Below, piece by piece: positions 21,090-32,013 of a DNA stretch of 64,000 nucleotides (the stretch's first letter is position 1; each line of letters starts with the position of its first letter). The position numbers and the translations under genes are program-made. Source of the DNA: Armigeres subalbatus (lineage: Eukaryota > Arthropoda > Insecta > Diptera > Culicidae); assembly GCF_024139115.2 (NCBI RefSeq), contig NW_026942458.1:48941-112940 (forward strand). The letters are read 5' to 3'. Below the pieces are notes generated by a model. It saw nothing but the letters and a program-made list of their open reading frames with translations, did not search any database and was not told the origin of the DNA.

Positions 21090-24000
21090 TTAGAAAACTG
21101 GAGGAACTTCCGAGGGAATTCCTGGGGGAACTTCCTGGGGAGTTCCTGGAGGATCTTCCGGTGGAACTTCTGGAGGAACTTCCGAGGGAACTCTTGGAGG
21201 AACTTCCGAAGGAATTCCTGGAGGAACTTCCGAAGGAATTCCTGGAGGAACTTCCGAGAGAATTCCTAGAGGAACTTCCGGAGGAATTCCTGGAGGAACT
21301 TCCGAGAGAATTCCTAGAGGAACTTCCGGAGGAATTCCTGGAGGAGCTTCCGGAGCAATTCCTGAAAAAACTTGAAGGGGAACTTCCAAAGGAACTCCTT
21401 ATGGGACTTCTGAAAGAAATCCCGGAGGAACACCTGAGGTTACTTCTGAAGGTAATGCCGGAAGAACTCCTCAGGGTACTTCTGAAGGATATCCCGGAGG
21501 AACTCCCAGGAGAATCTCTGAAGGAACTCCCAGGTGAACTCCCGGAGGAACTCCTGGAGAAACTTTTGTTGGAATTCGCGGAAGAACTTTCGGAGGAAGT
21601 CCAAGAAGAACTTCCACAGGAACTCCCAGAAAAACTTCCTAAGGAACTCCCAGGAAAAATTCCCAAAAGAACTCCTGAGGAAATTTCTGAAGGAAATTCC
21701 GGGGAACTTCCGGAGGAATTCCTGAAGGAACTTCCGGATGGAGTTCCAGGGGAACTTCCAGAGAGGGTCCTGGTGTACCTTACGGATGGAGTCCCGGGCG
21801 AACTTTCGAAAGAAGACCCGCATAAACTTCCAAAAGAACTCCCAAGCGAACTTCTGAGGGAACTTCCGAAAGAACTCACGGGGGAACTTCCGACGGATCT
21901 CCCCGGGGATCTCCCCCAAGAGTTCCCGAGGGAACTTCCGAAAGGAAGACCCAGAGGAACTTCCAAAGGAACACCCGAACAAACTCGCGAAAGAACTCCT
22001 GGGAAAACTTCCGAGGGAACTCCCGAAGAAACTCCCGGAGGGATTTCAGGAGCTCCCGGAGGATTTCCCTGGAGAAACTCTCGGAGGCACTCGTAGAAGA
22101 ACTTCCGGAGGAAGTCCCACAGGAACTTCCGAAGGAACTCCCGGGGAAATTTCCGAAGGAACTCCCGAGGGAGCTTCTGGAAGAAATTCGGGAGGAACTT
22201 CCGAAGGAATTCTTGGAGGAACTTCCGAGCAATTCTTGGAGGGACTTCCGAGGAATTCCTGGAGGAACTTCCGGAGGAATTCCTGGAGGAACTTCCGGAG
22301 GAATTCCTGGAGGCACTTGCGGGGGTATTCCTGGAGGATCCGCCGCAGGAATTCCGGGGGGTGCTTCCGGAGGAATTCCTGGAGGAACTTCCGGAGGAAT
22401 TCCTGGAGGAACTTCCGGAGGAATTCCTGGAGGAACTTCCTGAGGAATTCCTGGAGGAACTTCCGGAGGAATTCCTGGAGGAACTTCTGGAGGAATTCCT
22501 GGAGAAACTTCCGGAGGAATTTCTGGAGGAACTTTCGGAGGAATTCCTGGAGAAACTTCCCGAGGAATTTCTGGAGGAATTTCCAGAGGTATTCCTGGAG
22601 GAGCTTACAGAGGAATTCCTGGAGAAACTTCCGGAGGAATCCCTGGATGAACTTCCGGAGGAATTCCTGGAGGAACTTCCGTAGGAATTCCTGGAGAAAC
22701 CTCCGGAGGAATTCCTGTAGGAACTTCCGGAGGAATTCCTGGAGGAACTTCCGGAGGAATTCCTGGGGGAACTTCCGGAGGAATTTCTGGAGGAACTTCC
22801 GGAGGAATTCCTGGAGGAACTTCCGGAGGAATTCCTGGAGGAACTTCCGGAGGAATTCCTGGAGGAACTTCCGGAGGAATTCCTGGAGGAACTTCCGGAG
22901 GAATTCCTGGAGGAACTTCCGAGGAATTCCTGGAGGAACTTCCGGAGGAATTCCTGGAGGAACTTCCGAGGAATTCCTGGAGGAACTTCCGGAGGAATTC
23001 TTGTAGGAAGTTCCCGAGGAATTCCTGGAGGAACTTCCCGAAAAATTCCGGAGGAACTTCCTGAGGAATTCCTGGAAGAACTTCCCGAGGAATTCTTGGA
23101 GGGACTTCCTGATGAATTACTGGAGGAACTTCCCGAGGAATTCCTGGAGGAACTTCCTGATGAATTACTTGTGGAACTCCGGATGAATTCCTGAAGGAAC
23201 TTCCTGAGGAATTCCTGGAGAAACTTTTGGAGGAGTTTCTGGAAGAACTTCCGGAGGAATTTCCGGAGAAACTTCCGAAGAATTTCTGGAGGAACTTCCG
23301 AGGAATTCCTGGAGGAACTTCCGGAGGAATTCCTGGAGGAACTTCCGGAGGAATTCCTGGAGGAACTTCCGGAGGAATTCCTGGAGGAACTTCCGGAGGA
23401 ATTCCTGGAGGAACTTCCGGAGGAATTCCTGGAGGAACTTCCGGAGGAATACCTGGAGGAACTTCCGAGGAATTCTGGAGGAACTTCCGGAGGAAGTCCT
23501 GGAGGAACTTCCGGAGGAATACCTGGAGGAACTACCGGAGGAATTCCTGGAGGAACTTCCGGAGGAATTCCTGGAAGAACTTCCGGAGGAATTCCTGGAG
23601 GAACTTCCGGAGGAATTCCCGTAGAAACTTCCGAAGGAATTCCTGGAGGAACTTCCGAGGAATTCCTGGAGGAACTTTCTAGGAATTCCTGGAGGAAGTT
23701 CCTAGGAATTCCTGGAGGAACTTCAGGAGGAATTCCTGGAGGAACTTCCGGAGGAATTCCTGGAGGAACTTCCGAGGAATTCCTGGAGGAACTTCCGGAG
23801 GAATTCCTGGAGGAACTTCCGAGGAATTCCTGAGGAACTTCCGAGGAATTCCTGGAGGAACTTCCGGAGGAATTCCTGGAGGAACTTCCGAGGAATTCCT
23901 GGAGGAACTTCCGGAGGAATTCCTGGAGGAACTTCCGGAGGAATTCCTGGAGGAACTTCCGGAGGAATTCCTGGAGGAACTTCCGGAGGAATTCCTGGAG

Positions 24001-24540
24001 GAACTTCCGGAGGAATTCCTGGAGGAACTTCCGGAGGAATTCCTGGAGGAACTTCCGGAGGAATTCCTGGAGGAACTTCCGGAGGAATACCTGGAGGAAC
24101 TTCCGGAAGAATTTCTGGAGGAACTTCTGGAGAAATTCCTGGAGGAACATCCGGAGGAATTCCTGAAGGAACTTCCGGAGGAATTCCTGGAGGAACTTCC
24201 GGAGGAATTCCTGGAGGAACTTCCGGAGGAATTCCAGGAGGAACTTCCGGAAGAATTTCAGGAGGAACTTCTGGAGAAATTCCTGGAGGAACATCCGGAG
24301 GAATTCCTGAAGGAACTTCCAAGGGAATTGCTGGAGAACTTTCAAGGAATTGCTGGAGGAAAATCCACAGGAATTCCGGGAGGATCTTCTGGAGGAATTA
24401 CTGGAGAAACTTCCGGAGGAATTACTGGAGGAACATCCGGAGCAATTTCTGATAGAACGGCTGGAAGCAATTCTGGAGGAACTTCCGGAGGAATTCCTGA
24501 TAGAATTTCTGAAGGAATTTCTGATTCCAGAGTCCAGAAG
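21090..24540 (-). repeat. Minisatellite array 2 (24-bp unit, inverted relative to array 1)
   Basis: Plus-strand copies alternate GGAACTTCC and GGAGGAATTCCTGGA, so most units carry an AGGAATTCCT palindrome and a TCCGGA palindrome. There are roughly 140 units. The segment 21,378-22,262 is a close inverted copy of 19,390-20,308 in array 1, recognisable by shared irregular units. The minus-strand frame is open for more than 1,100 codons and translates to SSRNSSG- and [12 protein letters not shown] repeats. The plus frames give [16 protein letters not shown] and NFRRNSWR. Openness in every frame shows this is a property of the repeat, not of a gene. Confidence 0.95.
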
Positions 24541-24569
24541 ATTTTCTGGATACATTGTTGAAGACCAGA

Positions 24570-24700
24570 CCAGGGTGGGCTCTTCACCCCATCTATTGGG
24601 TCAATCTGGGAAACGAGTGCTAGATTATATTATTGTATGTACGAACTTTCTTCTGGAAGGAGATTCTCTATTCATCCCGTGGATTCGCTAAGTGTCTTTG
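24570..24700 (-). repeat. Unique tag shared with the hAT element at 41.5 kb
   Basis: On the minus strand this reads AAAGACACTTAGCG, then ATCCACGGGATGAATAGAGA, then CAGATTGACCCAATAGAT. The same words in the same order occur on the plus strand at about 41,490-41,560, inside the hAT element. In both places the tag precedes a TTCCTCC-oriented array when read in that direction. Confidence 0.8.
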
Positions 24701-24830
24701 CTTATGGAACCACTCCACCCATTTTTGGCCCTACATACAGAAGTTTGATGAAATACAAACAATAGTATGGTAGTATCATCATCATCATCACATGTTTGGA
24801 GACCAGACTAGAGTAAAGTAACAGATTTGC

Positions 24831-26200
24831 CGTGTTATTTAGTAATATGTTTTTTGAAAAATATGTTTCTTAAGTATAAAACAACATAAAATTATAACAA
24901 ACCCAAGAAATGAAACACATTCTGTTATAAATCTGTTAAATTTTTTTTCAAACGAACAGCAATTACTAAATTATATTAACAGTTGCTATTAATATCTGCC
25001 GTTGTTATAACTTTTGATATAATTTTGTCGTGGATTTCGGCGCTTCTGGAGAAATTTCGATGATTTTTTACGCTTAAAATAGTTCACGTTGACTCACGCC
25101 GCACCATCACCACCACTACCACGTCGCAGTTTATGATCACCACCGGCGTGATAGTAACATTTTAATCGGCGTACAGTTCTACTGGAGAGCCTTCAGAGAA
25201 ACTGTCAGAGGGACCATCTGGGGTATTTTTTTGAAGTTTATTTTCTTAAATTTAATTCTTAGTAGAATCTTTTCAGGAACCATTAGGGCAACTTTCGAAG
25301 GAACTCCTTAAGAAATTTTAAGATGAACTTCTAGGGAAATATTTCAAGGATACTTTTGTGAGAATTGCCGTAGAATACCACGCTGTGAACTTTCGAAAAA
25401 ATTGCTGGAATTTTCTGGGATTATTTCGAGATTATTGTTTTTCATGGATAAGATTCTGAGGAAATTCTTAAAAGAAGGATCTGAAAGAATTCCTTTGGAT
25501 TTTTTTAAAGGATTTGCTATAGAATTTTCTAAAGATTTTTCTGTAGGAATTTTTGAGGAAGTTTTTGGGAGAATTTCATATAAAATTCCCAAAATAATTC
25601 CTAGACTCCTGGCAGTATATTTTGGTAAATTTCTAGAGAAATCAGTTCAAGATTTTCTGAAGGTTTAGTTTTTTTTTCGAAATTTTCTCTTTGAATTCCT
25701 GGAGTCAAGTCCGTGGAATTTCCTGAAATATTCGGAAGACTTTTTTTAAACTAAGTGTAAACTTGCACACGTTGCTGTTTCATCAATTTTTGAAATTTTA
25801 TTCTTTGGTGGTTTCATTAATACCCTCAAAATTGGTACCTTTACTGAAAATCGTTAGAAACAATGTTTAACATAACGTTCATTTGAAAGTAGTACATCAT
25901 ACCTAGACAGAAAAGTATGTGGATATGAGTTTAGGCCGATCCACAATGCCGCGTCGCCACCGCCAATATTGAATGGCACGACGTCGCCACCGACCGAAAA
26001 TGATTTATGACACTGTTGCTGATATTAATTACAATAGGTCTACTATATGCCTATTTCAAGTCTACTCTAAATTTAATTTGTGTTAATGGACAGGCTTGTA
26101 TAATTATATTTGCTGGGACTGCATGAAGGTATAATAAAGACCAATAAAAATCATGAGGAACCATTTATTTGATAATAAAGATTTGAAGCATTTTGCATGC
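24831..26200. other. AT-rich DNA without genes
   Basis: No gene seen. Degenerate minisatellite words recur at 25,180-25,740. A short GC-richer patch with CACCATCACC-type repeats lies at 25,080-25,150. Confidence 0.5.
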
Positions 26201-26214
26201 ACACCCGGATACTG

Positions 26215-26375
26215 AAAAATTTCTGAAAATTTCTTTGCCCGAAGTACTAATCCTCTCCACCTGGCCTGCAAAAAGGAAGATATTGCCCGGATGTTGCTGT
26301 ATCTGAACTGTGGCTCCTGGTGGCATTTCGATTGCGACGCGTCGGTGTCAATTCCAAAATAGCGTATCCCGACCG
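26215..26375 (+). pseudogene. Ankyrin-repeat-like coding fragment
   Basis: One plus-strand frame reads NPLHLACKKEDIARMLLYLN, matching the ankyrin consensus (xxPLHLACxx...DIAxMLL). It then continues to a TAG just after VSIPK. A stop precedes it by about 20 codons. The fragment lies in the right flank of the 10.8-kb insertion. It looks like a captured exon piece of a host ankyrin protein. Confidence 0.45.
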
Positions 26376-26693
26376 GCGTTCACTTTTGAAGTGACGCCGT
26401 GAACAAAACATCCAATTCAGTTAACCACTTGTCCAAACCGCCAGAAAAAAATATCTGCAATAGTGCCGGTGACTTTATCTAGAAATAAGGCAATAACAGA
26501 TGATTTAAAAAAAAGTTCCAGTTATTTATCAAAACAATTACTTACCTGATTGATGACATTTTTCCAAATTGATGCCGACTGAGCACAACATATTTTTCGC
26601 CTACTTTTTCGATTGCTTTCAATTGCCAAATTTACTTTGGTAATTAGATCATATTTTCCTTGAACATTTTCCTTGAGAACTGCGTACTAAGCT

Positions 26694-27058
26694 TAAAGGA
26701 GAAACAAGTAGTATCAAAAAGGACTTTTTGGTTTGGTTCCTTGGATCGAAACAAGTTGCTCTGTAACAGGAGTAACAAGTAGTTCCTTGGGAAAGTAACC
26801 TCGCGGTGTGCATTTGCGAAGGACATCTCCCTAACCGGAGAAAGAAGTAGCTCCTGCACCCAGAAAATTAGTGACAGTCCAGCGAGGTCGTCACAACCCG
26901 GTTCCTTGGATCGAAAAGGTCTCTCCCTAACAGGAGAAACAAGTAGTTTCGAGGAATCACCAAGCCGGCGTGCATTTGCGAAAAACGTCTCCTCACACGG
27001 AGAAATAAGTAGCTCTTACACCCGAAACTCCAGTGACGACTGCGTCGACTTCGTCACA
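26694..27058 (+). repeat. 3' LTR, second part
   Basis: This matches 5783-6132 of the 5' LTR, including the stem-loop motifs, with an indel of about 14 bp near 26,720 and two single-C insertions. It ends GTCACA, followed by the target duplication ATTTC and then jockey coding sequence. Confidence 0.92.
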
Positions 27059-28651
27059 ATTTCAGAAGAATCGATTTCACCTACAAGAATTTTCGCGACA
27101 AAAACAGCTTGAGCTATCGATCTTCTACGCTCCAGAGTGTCTAATCCTAGTAGCTGACATCGGTGTTCATAGGGCGGTAGGTTAACAGCGTCGTTCCAAG
27201 GAAGATGACGTAGGGCGTAGCGAACAAATTTCTTTTGCACGGCTTCCAGTCTAGATATCCAAACTCTCTGATACGGGCACCAAATAACTGATCCAAATTC
27301 GATAATCGATCGAACTAGTGAGCAATACAGTGCTTTCAGGCAAAAAGGGTCCCGAAATTCATCGGCGATCTTAAAGATGAATCCCAATTGTCTATTAGCT
27401 CTAGTAACAACATCCGAATAATGCGTTTTGAATGTAAGAGCTGAATCTAGCATAATACCAAGATCCCGTGCTGTATCAACACGCTGCAGTGTTAAATCGT
27501 TAATTGTGTAATCGAAATGAATTGGGTTTTGCTTTCGGTGGTAACTAATCAAGTTGCATTTTTGGAAACTCAGCGTAAGGAAGTTTCTACTGCACCATTC
27601 GCTGAAATCGTTGATGAACTGCTGTAGCTGCAGGCAATCGGCATGGTGTCGGATAACAGCAAATATCTTGACATCGTCGGCATAGAATACCCTGCATCCA
27701 GAAGGAAGGACGAATCCAACGTCGTTCAAGAAAATTGAGAACAACAACGGCCCTAAATTGCTACCCTGTAGTACTCCCGAACAGCATGTGAAATGTTCGG
27801 ATTGTGTCGATCCAATGTTTACACAAAGTTTGCGGTTTTTCAGATACGAGCCGAACCAATGTACTAAATCTGGAGAGACGCCTAGCTTTATCAGTTTCGC
27901 AAGCAATATATCGTGATCAACTCGATCGAAAGCAGCTTTCATATCTGTATAAACTGTATCCACTTGGGCTCCTAGCTCCATATTACGCAGGCACAACGAT
28001 ACAAATGGAACGAGATTAGTTGAGATCGACATTTTAAAAGTAGAATCCATGCTGATCAGGTGATATATACGATTTACAGGCAGCAAACAGTGCGTCATTC
28101 ACAATTATTTCGAAAATTTTTGCGCATGCAGACAGAGATGTGATCCCTCTGTAGTTTTCCGCGTCTTGCTTATCGCCTTTTTTGAACACAGGGAACATGA
28201 AAGAAAATTTCCAGCGCTCAGGAAATGTACTTTGACGCAGGGAGAGGTTGAACAGCTTAGACAGCGGCAAGATTAACTTGGCAGAACATTTCTTCAGAAT
28301 ACACGGTGGGATACCATCAGGGCCTCCAGTGTTGGAATATTTTAGCTTATTGATAGCCAATTCAACCATATCCAGGCTTACAACGAAGCTGTTGAAATTG
28401 ACTACATCGTTGGGTGTATCAATGAGTGCCGCCTCCACTTGAGAAATTGAGGCACTAGTGTCGTTGAAAACTTGCTGGAAGCGATCCGCCAAAAGGTTAC
28501 ATTTGTCAACGACAGATCGAGCGCGTCTGTTTCCCAGATAAATTTCAGCAGGAAGGCCTCCCTCATTCTTTTTTGACTTCACGAATGACCAGAATGACTT
28601 AGGATGACGACGGAGTTTTTGCTGCATACGCCTGGTGTAACGTTTGTATAG
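27059..28651 (-). pseudogene. Jockey-like reverse transcriptase
   Basis: Reading on the minus strand from 28,651: a linker with KLRRHPKSFWSFVKSKK, then the RT domain. GGPDGIPPCILKKC, FPERWKFSFMFPVFKKGD and NYRGITSLSACAKIFE mark motifs 1-2. GVLQGSNLGPLLFSIF is motif B. YADD (27,673-27,685) is the catalytic site. QRVDTARDLGIMLD follows. A frameshift in an A/T run near 28,035 separates the first two motifs from the rest. The frame runs open into 27,059 and continues beyond the BEL insertion at 5,058. Confidence 0.9.
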
Positions 28652-30350
28652 AGAAAAATGTTGTTCCTATTAAAGGAAAAAATGAACGATGAAGTAGGCT
28701 GTGCGCGTGAAAGGTCGTTTTTTATCCGTTGTCAAAATCTTGTAATATTTTTTCAGCGAAATATTTTTCGGATTTTATTCTATTATGTTCCGGGTTTGGC
28801 AAAAATCTCACCGGGTACCGTATTGTCCAAAGCTGAAACGGCGGTCGGAGCCAGCACCGAGAAGCTATCGTGAGTGTCAACATCACCATCACCAACGATA
28901 CAGACGGAGTCGGCAGGACTGTGGACGTGTGGAACTTATTTGGATCTGGAGCTGGTGAATAACCGTATCCAAAAGGAGGAAAATTTGCGAGGAGGAACAA
29001 TTCTGTAAGAAAGGGACGCTCGTTGATTGCTCCGGTTTGAATTGGAGGATAAGTATAATTTCATCCAAGGTAAGATCAATTAGTTACATGTTCTGAGCAA
29101 CAACAGCTCATTTTGCATCCATTTATCCATACATCCATGCATCCATCCATACCGAGATAATTAAATTCTATCGTTGATTTCTCGTGCTACTTGAAATGCC
29201 CCGTTTTGCCATAACATATTATTGTATTGATCTGTATTTCGTATGTCACATGGCGTTCATTAAGATTTTTTTGTTTCTAAATCCTTCTTCATAATTAAGT
29301 GATTACAATTCTCGGGTACTTATTCAGAAGGACGTATGTGATTTTGTGGGCAGGGATTCAAATGTCGATTTGTCTAATCTGATGGCACTCCCACGCAAAC
29401 CAATACTACCAACATGTAGCCGAAGGCTTCTCCTACTTGTCTGAGGTGATGGTTTGCGTGGTAGTGCTATCAGATTGGACAAAACGACGTTTGAGTCTTT
29501 GTTTACAAAATCACATGCGTCCTTTTGAATAAGTACCCGAGAATTATAGGTAATCGAGGTTTGTAAATTTGGTTTTAGGATTAGATTTAATTTTATTATG
29601 TATTTTTTTTTACCTTTCTCGTTTCAGAGAGCGAGTAATGGCGCTTTAGCCTACACTGAAAATAGCATTGTAGTAAAAAATACCATATTGATAGTTTAAT
29701 TTAAATGCACAACACCAATTGATTTGTGCAGACTACATACCGCATTTATTTCATCATTTTATGATTCATATTTTCATCCTGATAGGATACAATTTTTGAT
29801 CAAAATTAAATGTCAATTTAAATTCTAAAAATATATAAGGGGGGAAGGGGTTTTAATTTATTTTTGCTCTTTATCGTTTCAGAGAGCGAGCAAAGGCGCT
29901 TAAACCTAGGCTAATTAGCCAGGGCAAGGCTAATACCTTCGCCCCATCCGAGGGAAATCATCAGCCAGGATAACGGAGTGATATAAATTTCTTAGCAAAA
30001 ACACTTCCAACGTTTTTTCACAAAAGTTCTATCATTTGCTTATAATGATACTCCTAAACCTCAAACTCTACCAACCATCCAACTCCTTGACATCTATGAG
30101 GGCGTCGGTGAGTCGCTGGCCTCTTGTTAAGTAGATGTCATATCATCATTTCCTTCCCTTCCCTAGTAACGGAGAAGATGGGCGTGGCCAGCAATGGTAG
30201 CTTTCATGCTTTATCATTTGGACCCCCAATTGGATTGCCATTAAATCCCAAATGGAAAACCATAAGCAATTGGGGTGAAAGTGTTAAAGAATATACATGA
30301 CAGCTATCAGTATGCAATCTACGAAATACTCCGTTACAACGCAACGCAAC
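28652..30350 (+). mobile_element. 1.7-kb insertion with a 28-bp target duplication
   Basis: The block separates two adjacent parts of the jockey ORF. It is flanked by an identical 28-mer starting GCATACGCCTGGTGTAACGT (28,624-28,651 and 30,351-30,378). The right end finishes in a short run of CAACG units, as at the 3' end of non-LTR retrotransposons, suggesting plus orientation with 5' truncation. A long variable-length duplication also fits target-primed integration. It contains a 240-bp palindrome (29,307-29,545). No RT or endonuclease motif is recognisable, so the family is unknown. Confidence 0.75.
29307..29545. mobile_element. Palindromic MITE
   Basis: The two halves are near-perfect inverted copies (arms over 100 bp). 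Left starts AATTCTCGGGTACTTATTCA; right ends with its complement with one or two changes. The inner parts also pair (ATTTGTCTAATCTGATGGCA against its diverged complement). No clear target duplication is seen. A non-autonomous DNA transposon is most likely. Confidence 0.7.
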
Positions 30351-30487
30351 GCATACGCCTGGTGTAACGTTTGTATAGGTAACGGTTGTAGATACGATAA
30401 TTATTGCTTGCTAGAACGAAGGATCGCTTGGTGAAAACATTCCTGGATTGGCTGTATTTCCGAAGTGATTTAGCTCTTAAGGCTTCA
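30351..30487 (-). pseudogene. Jockey-like linker fragment
   Basis: The minus strand encodes KSLRKYSQSRNVFTKRSF, then LASNNYRIYNRYLYKRYTRR, the segment that lies between endonuclease and RT in jockey ORF2. It continues in register into the RT part at 28,651 across the 28-bp duplication. Confidence 0.8.
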
Positions 30488-31346
30488 TGACATGTCATTC
30501 AGAATGGCTGCCTTGCGGCTTACCAACACAGTCAAACAATCAACCACCCCACCCACCCCGATATGAACAGACAAATTTAATTCATATATTGCCTACATAC
30601 CTGACCATCTTCTCACTAAAAAAGTAAATCTGGACTTACTTCTAAGTTCAATCTATGCGGTGATATGATGATATTACCACATAGCGCTAATTTAGGGAAG
30701 ATATATAAGCAAGTGAACAAAGTGAAAAAAATCCCCCCAGTAACGCACTATGCCAACGACGTCGCCGGCTTCAACAATCTGCACGTCGTCGGTAGCGTCG
30801 TATGCAAGCAATCATTGATCAGCAGCAGACAGTGATGTCGATATGAACTATTGTGAAATCATAGCGGAAACATGTAAAATATCGATTTAATTAATCAATC
30901 TTTTCCTAACGCATTATGTATTGATGCAATAATAATATGTTATTGATTCTGTTTTGGGGTGCGTTTCAAAAATTGAAAAATCGGAGCAAAAAATGATTTT
31001 GTTATTGGTGCGTTTGAGCAGCTGGCAACAACGGTTGAGGATGTAAACATAAACAGCCAGCATCGTGAAAACATAATTCATAAATATTCACCTAAACCAA
31101 AGAAAAACTGATGCTTTTCTGGCAAATTCCATCAGTTAATCCCATACTTAGACTGTATTGATTGATACTGTTTCTAAGTTGGGCTGAATTCTTCCGAATA
31201 CGTGCAATGTTTACTGTTGTCGGATGTTAACAAAAAATGAATCCCACGTGTATGCTTACTGAATTGGTATTGGAAGTTTCCACCACTACAAATCCATGGT
31301 TGATGATTTTTATGATACAAACACATAGCAATTTGAGTGTCACAAC
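30488..31346. mobile_element. 0.86-kb insertion in the jockey linker
   Basis: Flanked by GCTTCA (30,482-30,487 and 31,347-31,352), it separates two jockey linker segments that would otherwise be contiguous. I recognise no ORF, LTR or clear terminal inverted repeat. The interior is AT-rich with a CACCCACCCC patch near 30,545. Confidence 0.55.
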
Positions 31347-31870
31347 GCTTCACCTTAAACGTTTTAAATAGCGAAGCCGCGCATTGCCCCATGCAGGCTT
31401 AGGGGCAGGCCGACGAAGAGGAACGCAGTCCGAGATTATTTGACTTAGAGTCGTCAATGCTTTCAAACGTATCAACAAGTCGCCAGTCGATCTGCGTAAG
31501 TGCGTGCTTCATAGAAACGAGATCCACCCTATTAAAATCAAACGCCACAGGATCTTCTATGTTTTCGAACTGAATAGGGATGGAAATATCAACCAGTGTT
31601 TCCAAAGCCGGGTGATCAGTATCAAGTCCTATTAAAGGCTCAGGAGCTTCGGATATGAGTTTGAATCTCGAGCCTACCAGTCAGTGGATGGGAAGGTCCG
31701 TTGTGATAAAGGGTCTATCACAAGCCTCGGATAACCTGGGATAAGTTGTCCACGAGTCTAGTTTACATTGATTTCGTGAGTCCGATATTGTAATCGTCAC
31801 GTTGAAAATTTAAGTCAGCAATGTAAACGTATTGCCTAGTGCCATACAACGTAGATTGGCCTTGGCCCGG
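31347..31870 (-). pseudogene. Jockey-like endonuclease end and linker
   Basis: The minus strand shows fragments in jockey order. A degenerate endonuclease tail is followed by DTDHPALETLVDISIPIQFE. A stretch containing FDFNRVDLVSMKHALTQIDW follows, then (in another frame) SDCVPLRRPAPKPAWGNARL. Stops and frame changes occur throughout. The upstream border near 31,870 abuts the EFR3 downstream region. Confidence 0.65.
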
Positions 31871-32013
31871 GGATGCGTTGAGTATAAAAAGAATAATCGA
31901 TTTTGGGACCTAAACCAATTTTGAAATAACTAAGATAGAGGACTGTGAGTAATGTTTCTACAGTTCTTTCCATAAAATCTAGCACAGAAATAGTTAGTTA
32001 GATATAAGTAAAC

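Larger units (their letters stand above)
15891..26693. mobile_element. 10.8-kb insertion in the 3' LTR, carrying inverted minisatellite arrays
   Basis: The block is bounded on both sides by the LTR sequence TAAAGG (15,885-15,890 and 26,694-26,699), which is present once in the intact 5' LTR. It is therefore an insertion with a 6-bp target duplication. No terminal inverted repeats, LTRs or poly-A are visible at its ends (left GTGGTATGG, right ACTAAGCT). Contents: an exon-like stretch (16,146-16,413), AT-rich DNA, two opposed minisatellite arrays, a tag shared with a hAT element (24,570-24,700), AT-rich DNA and an ankyrin-like fragment (about 26,215-26,375). I cannot assign the class. Confidence 0.75.
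5059..27058 (+). mobile_element. BEL/Pao LTR retrotransposon with glycoprotein gene (22 kb including a 10.8-kb insertion)
   Basis: The element starts TGTCGC at 5059, ends GTCACA at 27058 and is flanked by the 5-bp duplication ATTTC (5054-5058, 27059-27063). The 5' LTR is 5059-6132. The 3' LTR is in two pieces (15159-15890 and 26694-27058) because a 10.8-kb block inserted into it. Without that block the element is about 11.2 kb. The order is LTR, repeat-rich leader, Gag, protease, RT, RNase H, integrase, glycoprotein, LTR. That order, the DUF1759-type Gag and the TGT...ACA ends place it in BEL/Pao. The LTR halves differ by only about eight events by eye, so insertion was recent, yet the polyprotein frame is broken repeatedly. 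Confidence 0.92.
4626..31870 (-). mobile_element. Jockey-like non-LTR element, split by three nested insertions
   Basis: Pieces of one minus-strand jockey-clade ORF2 lie in order at 31,870-31,347 (endonuclease end and linker), 30,487-30,351 (linker), 28,651-27,059 (RT) and 5,058-4,831 (C-terminus). The intervening blocks are later insertions, because each is bracketed by a short direct duplication: GCTTCA at 30,482-30,487 and 31,347-31,352; a 28-mer at 28,624-28,651 and 30,351-30,378; ATTTC at 5,054-5,058 and 27,059-27,063. The 5' part of the endonuclease is missing. The 3' limit near 4,626 is approximate. The element lies just beyond the EFR3 3' end and is dead: a frameshift near 28,035 and stops in the linker interrupt the frame. 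Confidence 0.85.

Noticed and set aside
21043..24555. 1,170-codon open frame on the minus strand
   Set aside because: It lies wholly in the 24-bp array, and the other five frames are open too. The product would be simple repeats.
15891..26693. Polinton/Maverick, because of the 6-bp duplication and size
   Set aside because: No long terminal inverted repeats, no AG/TC ends and no viral-type core genes are seen.
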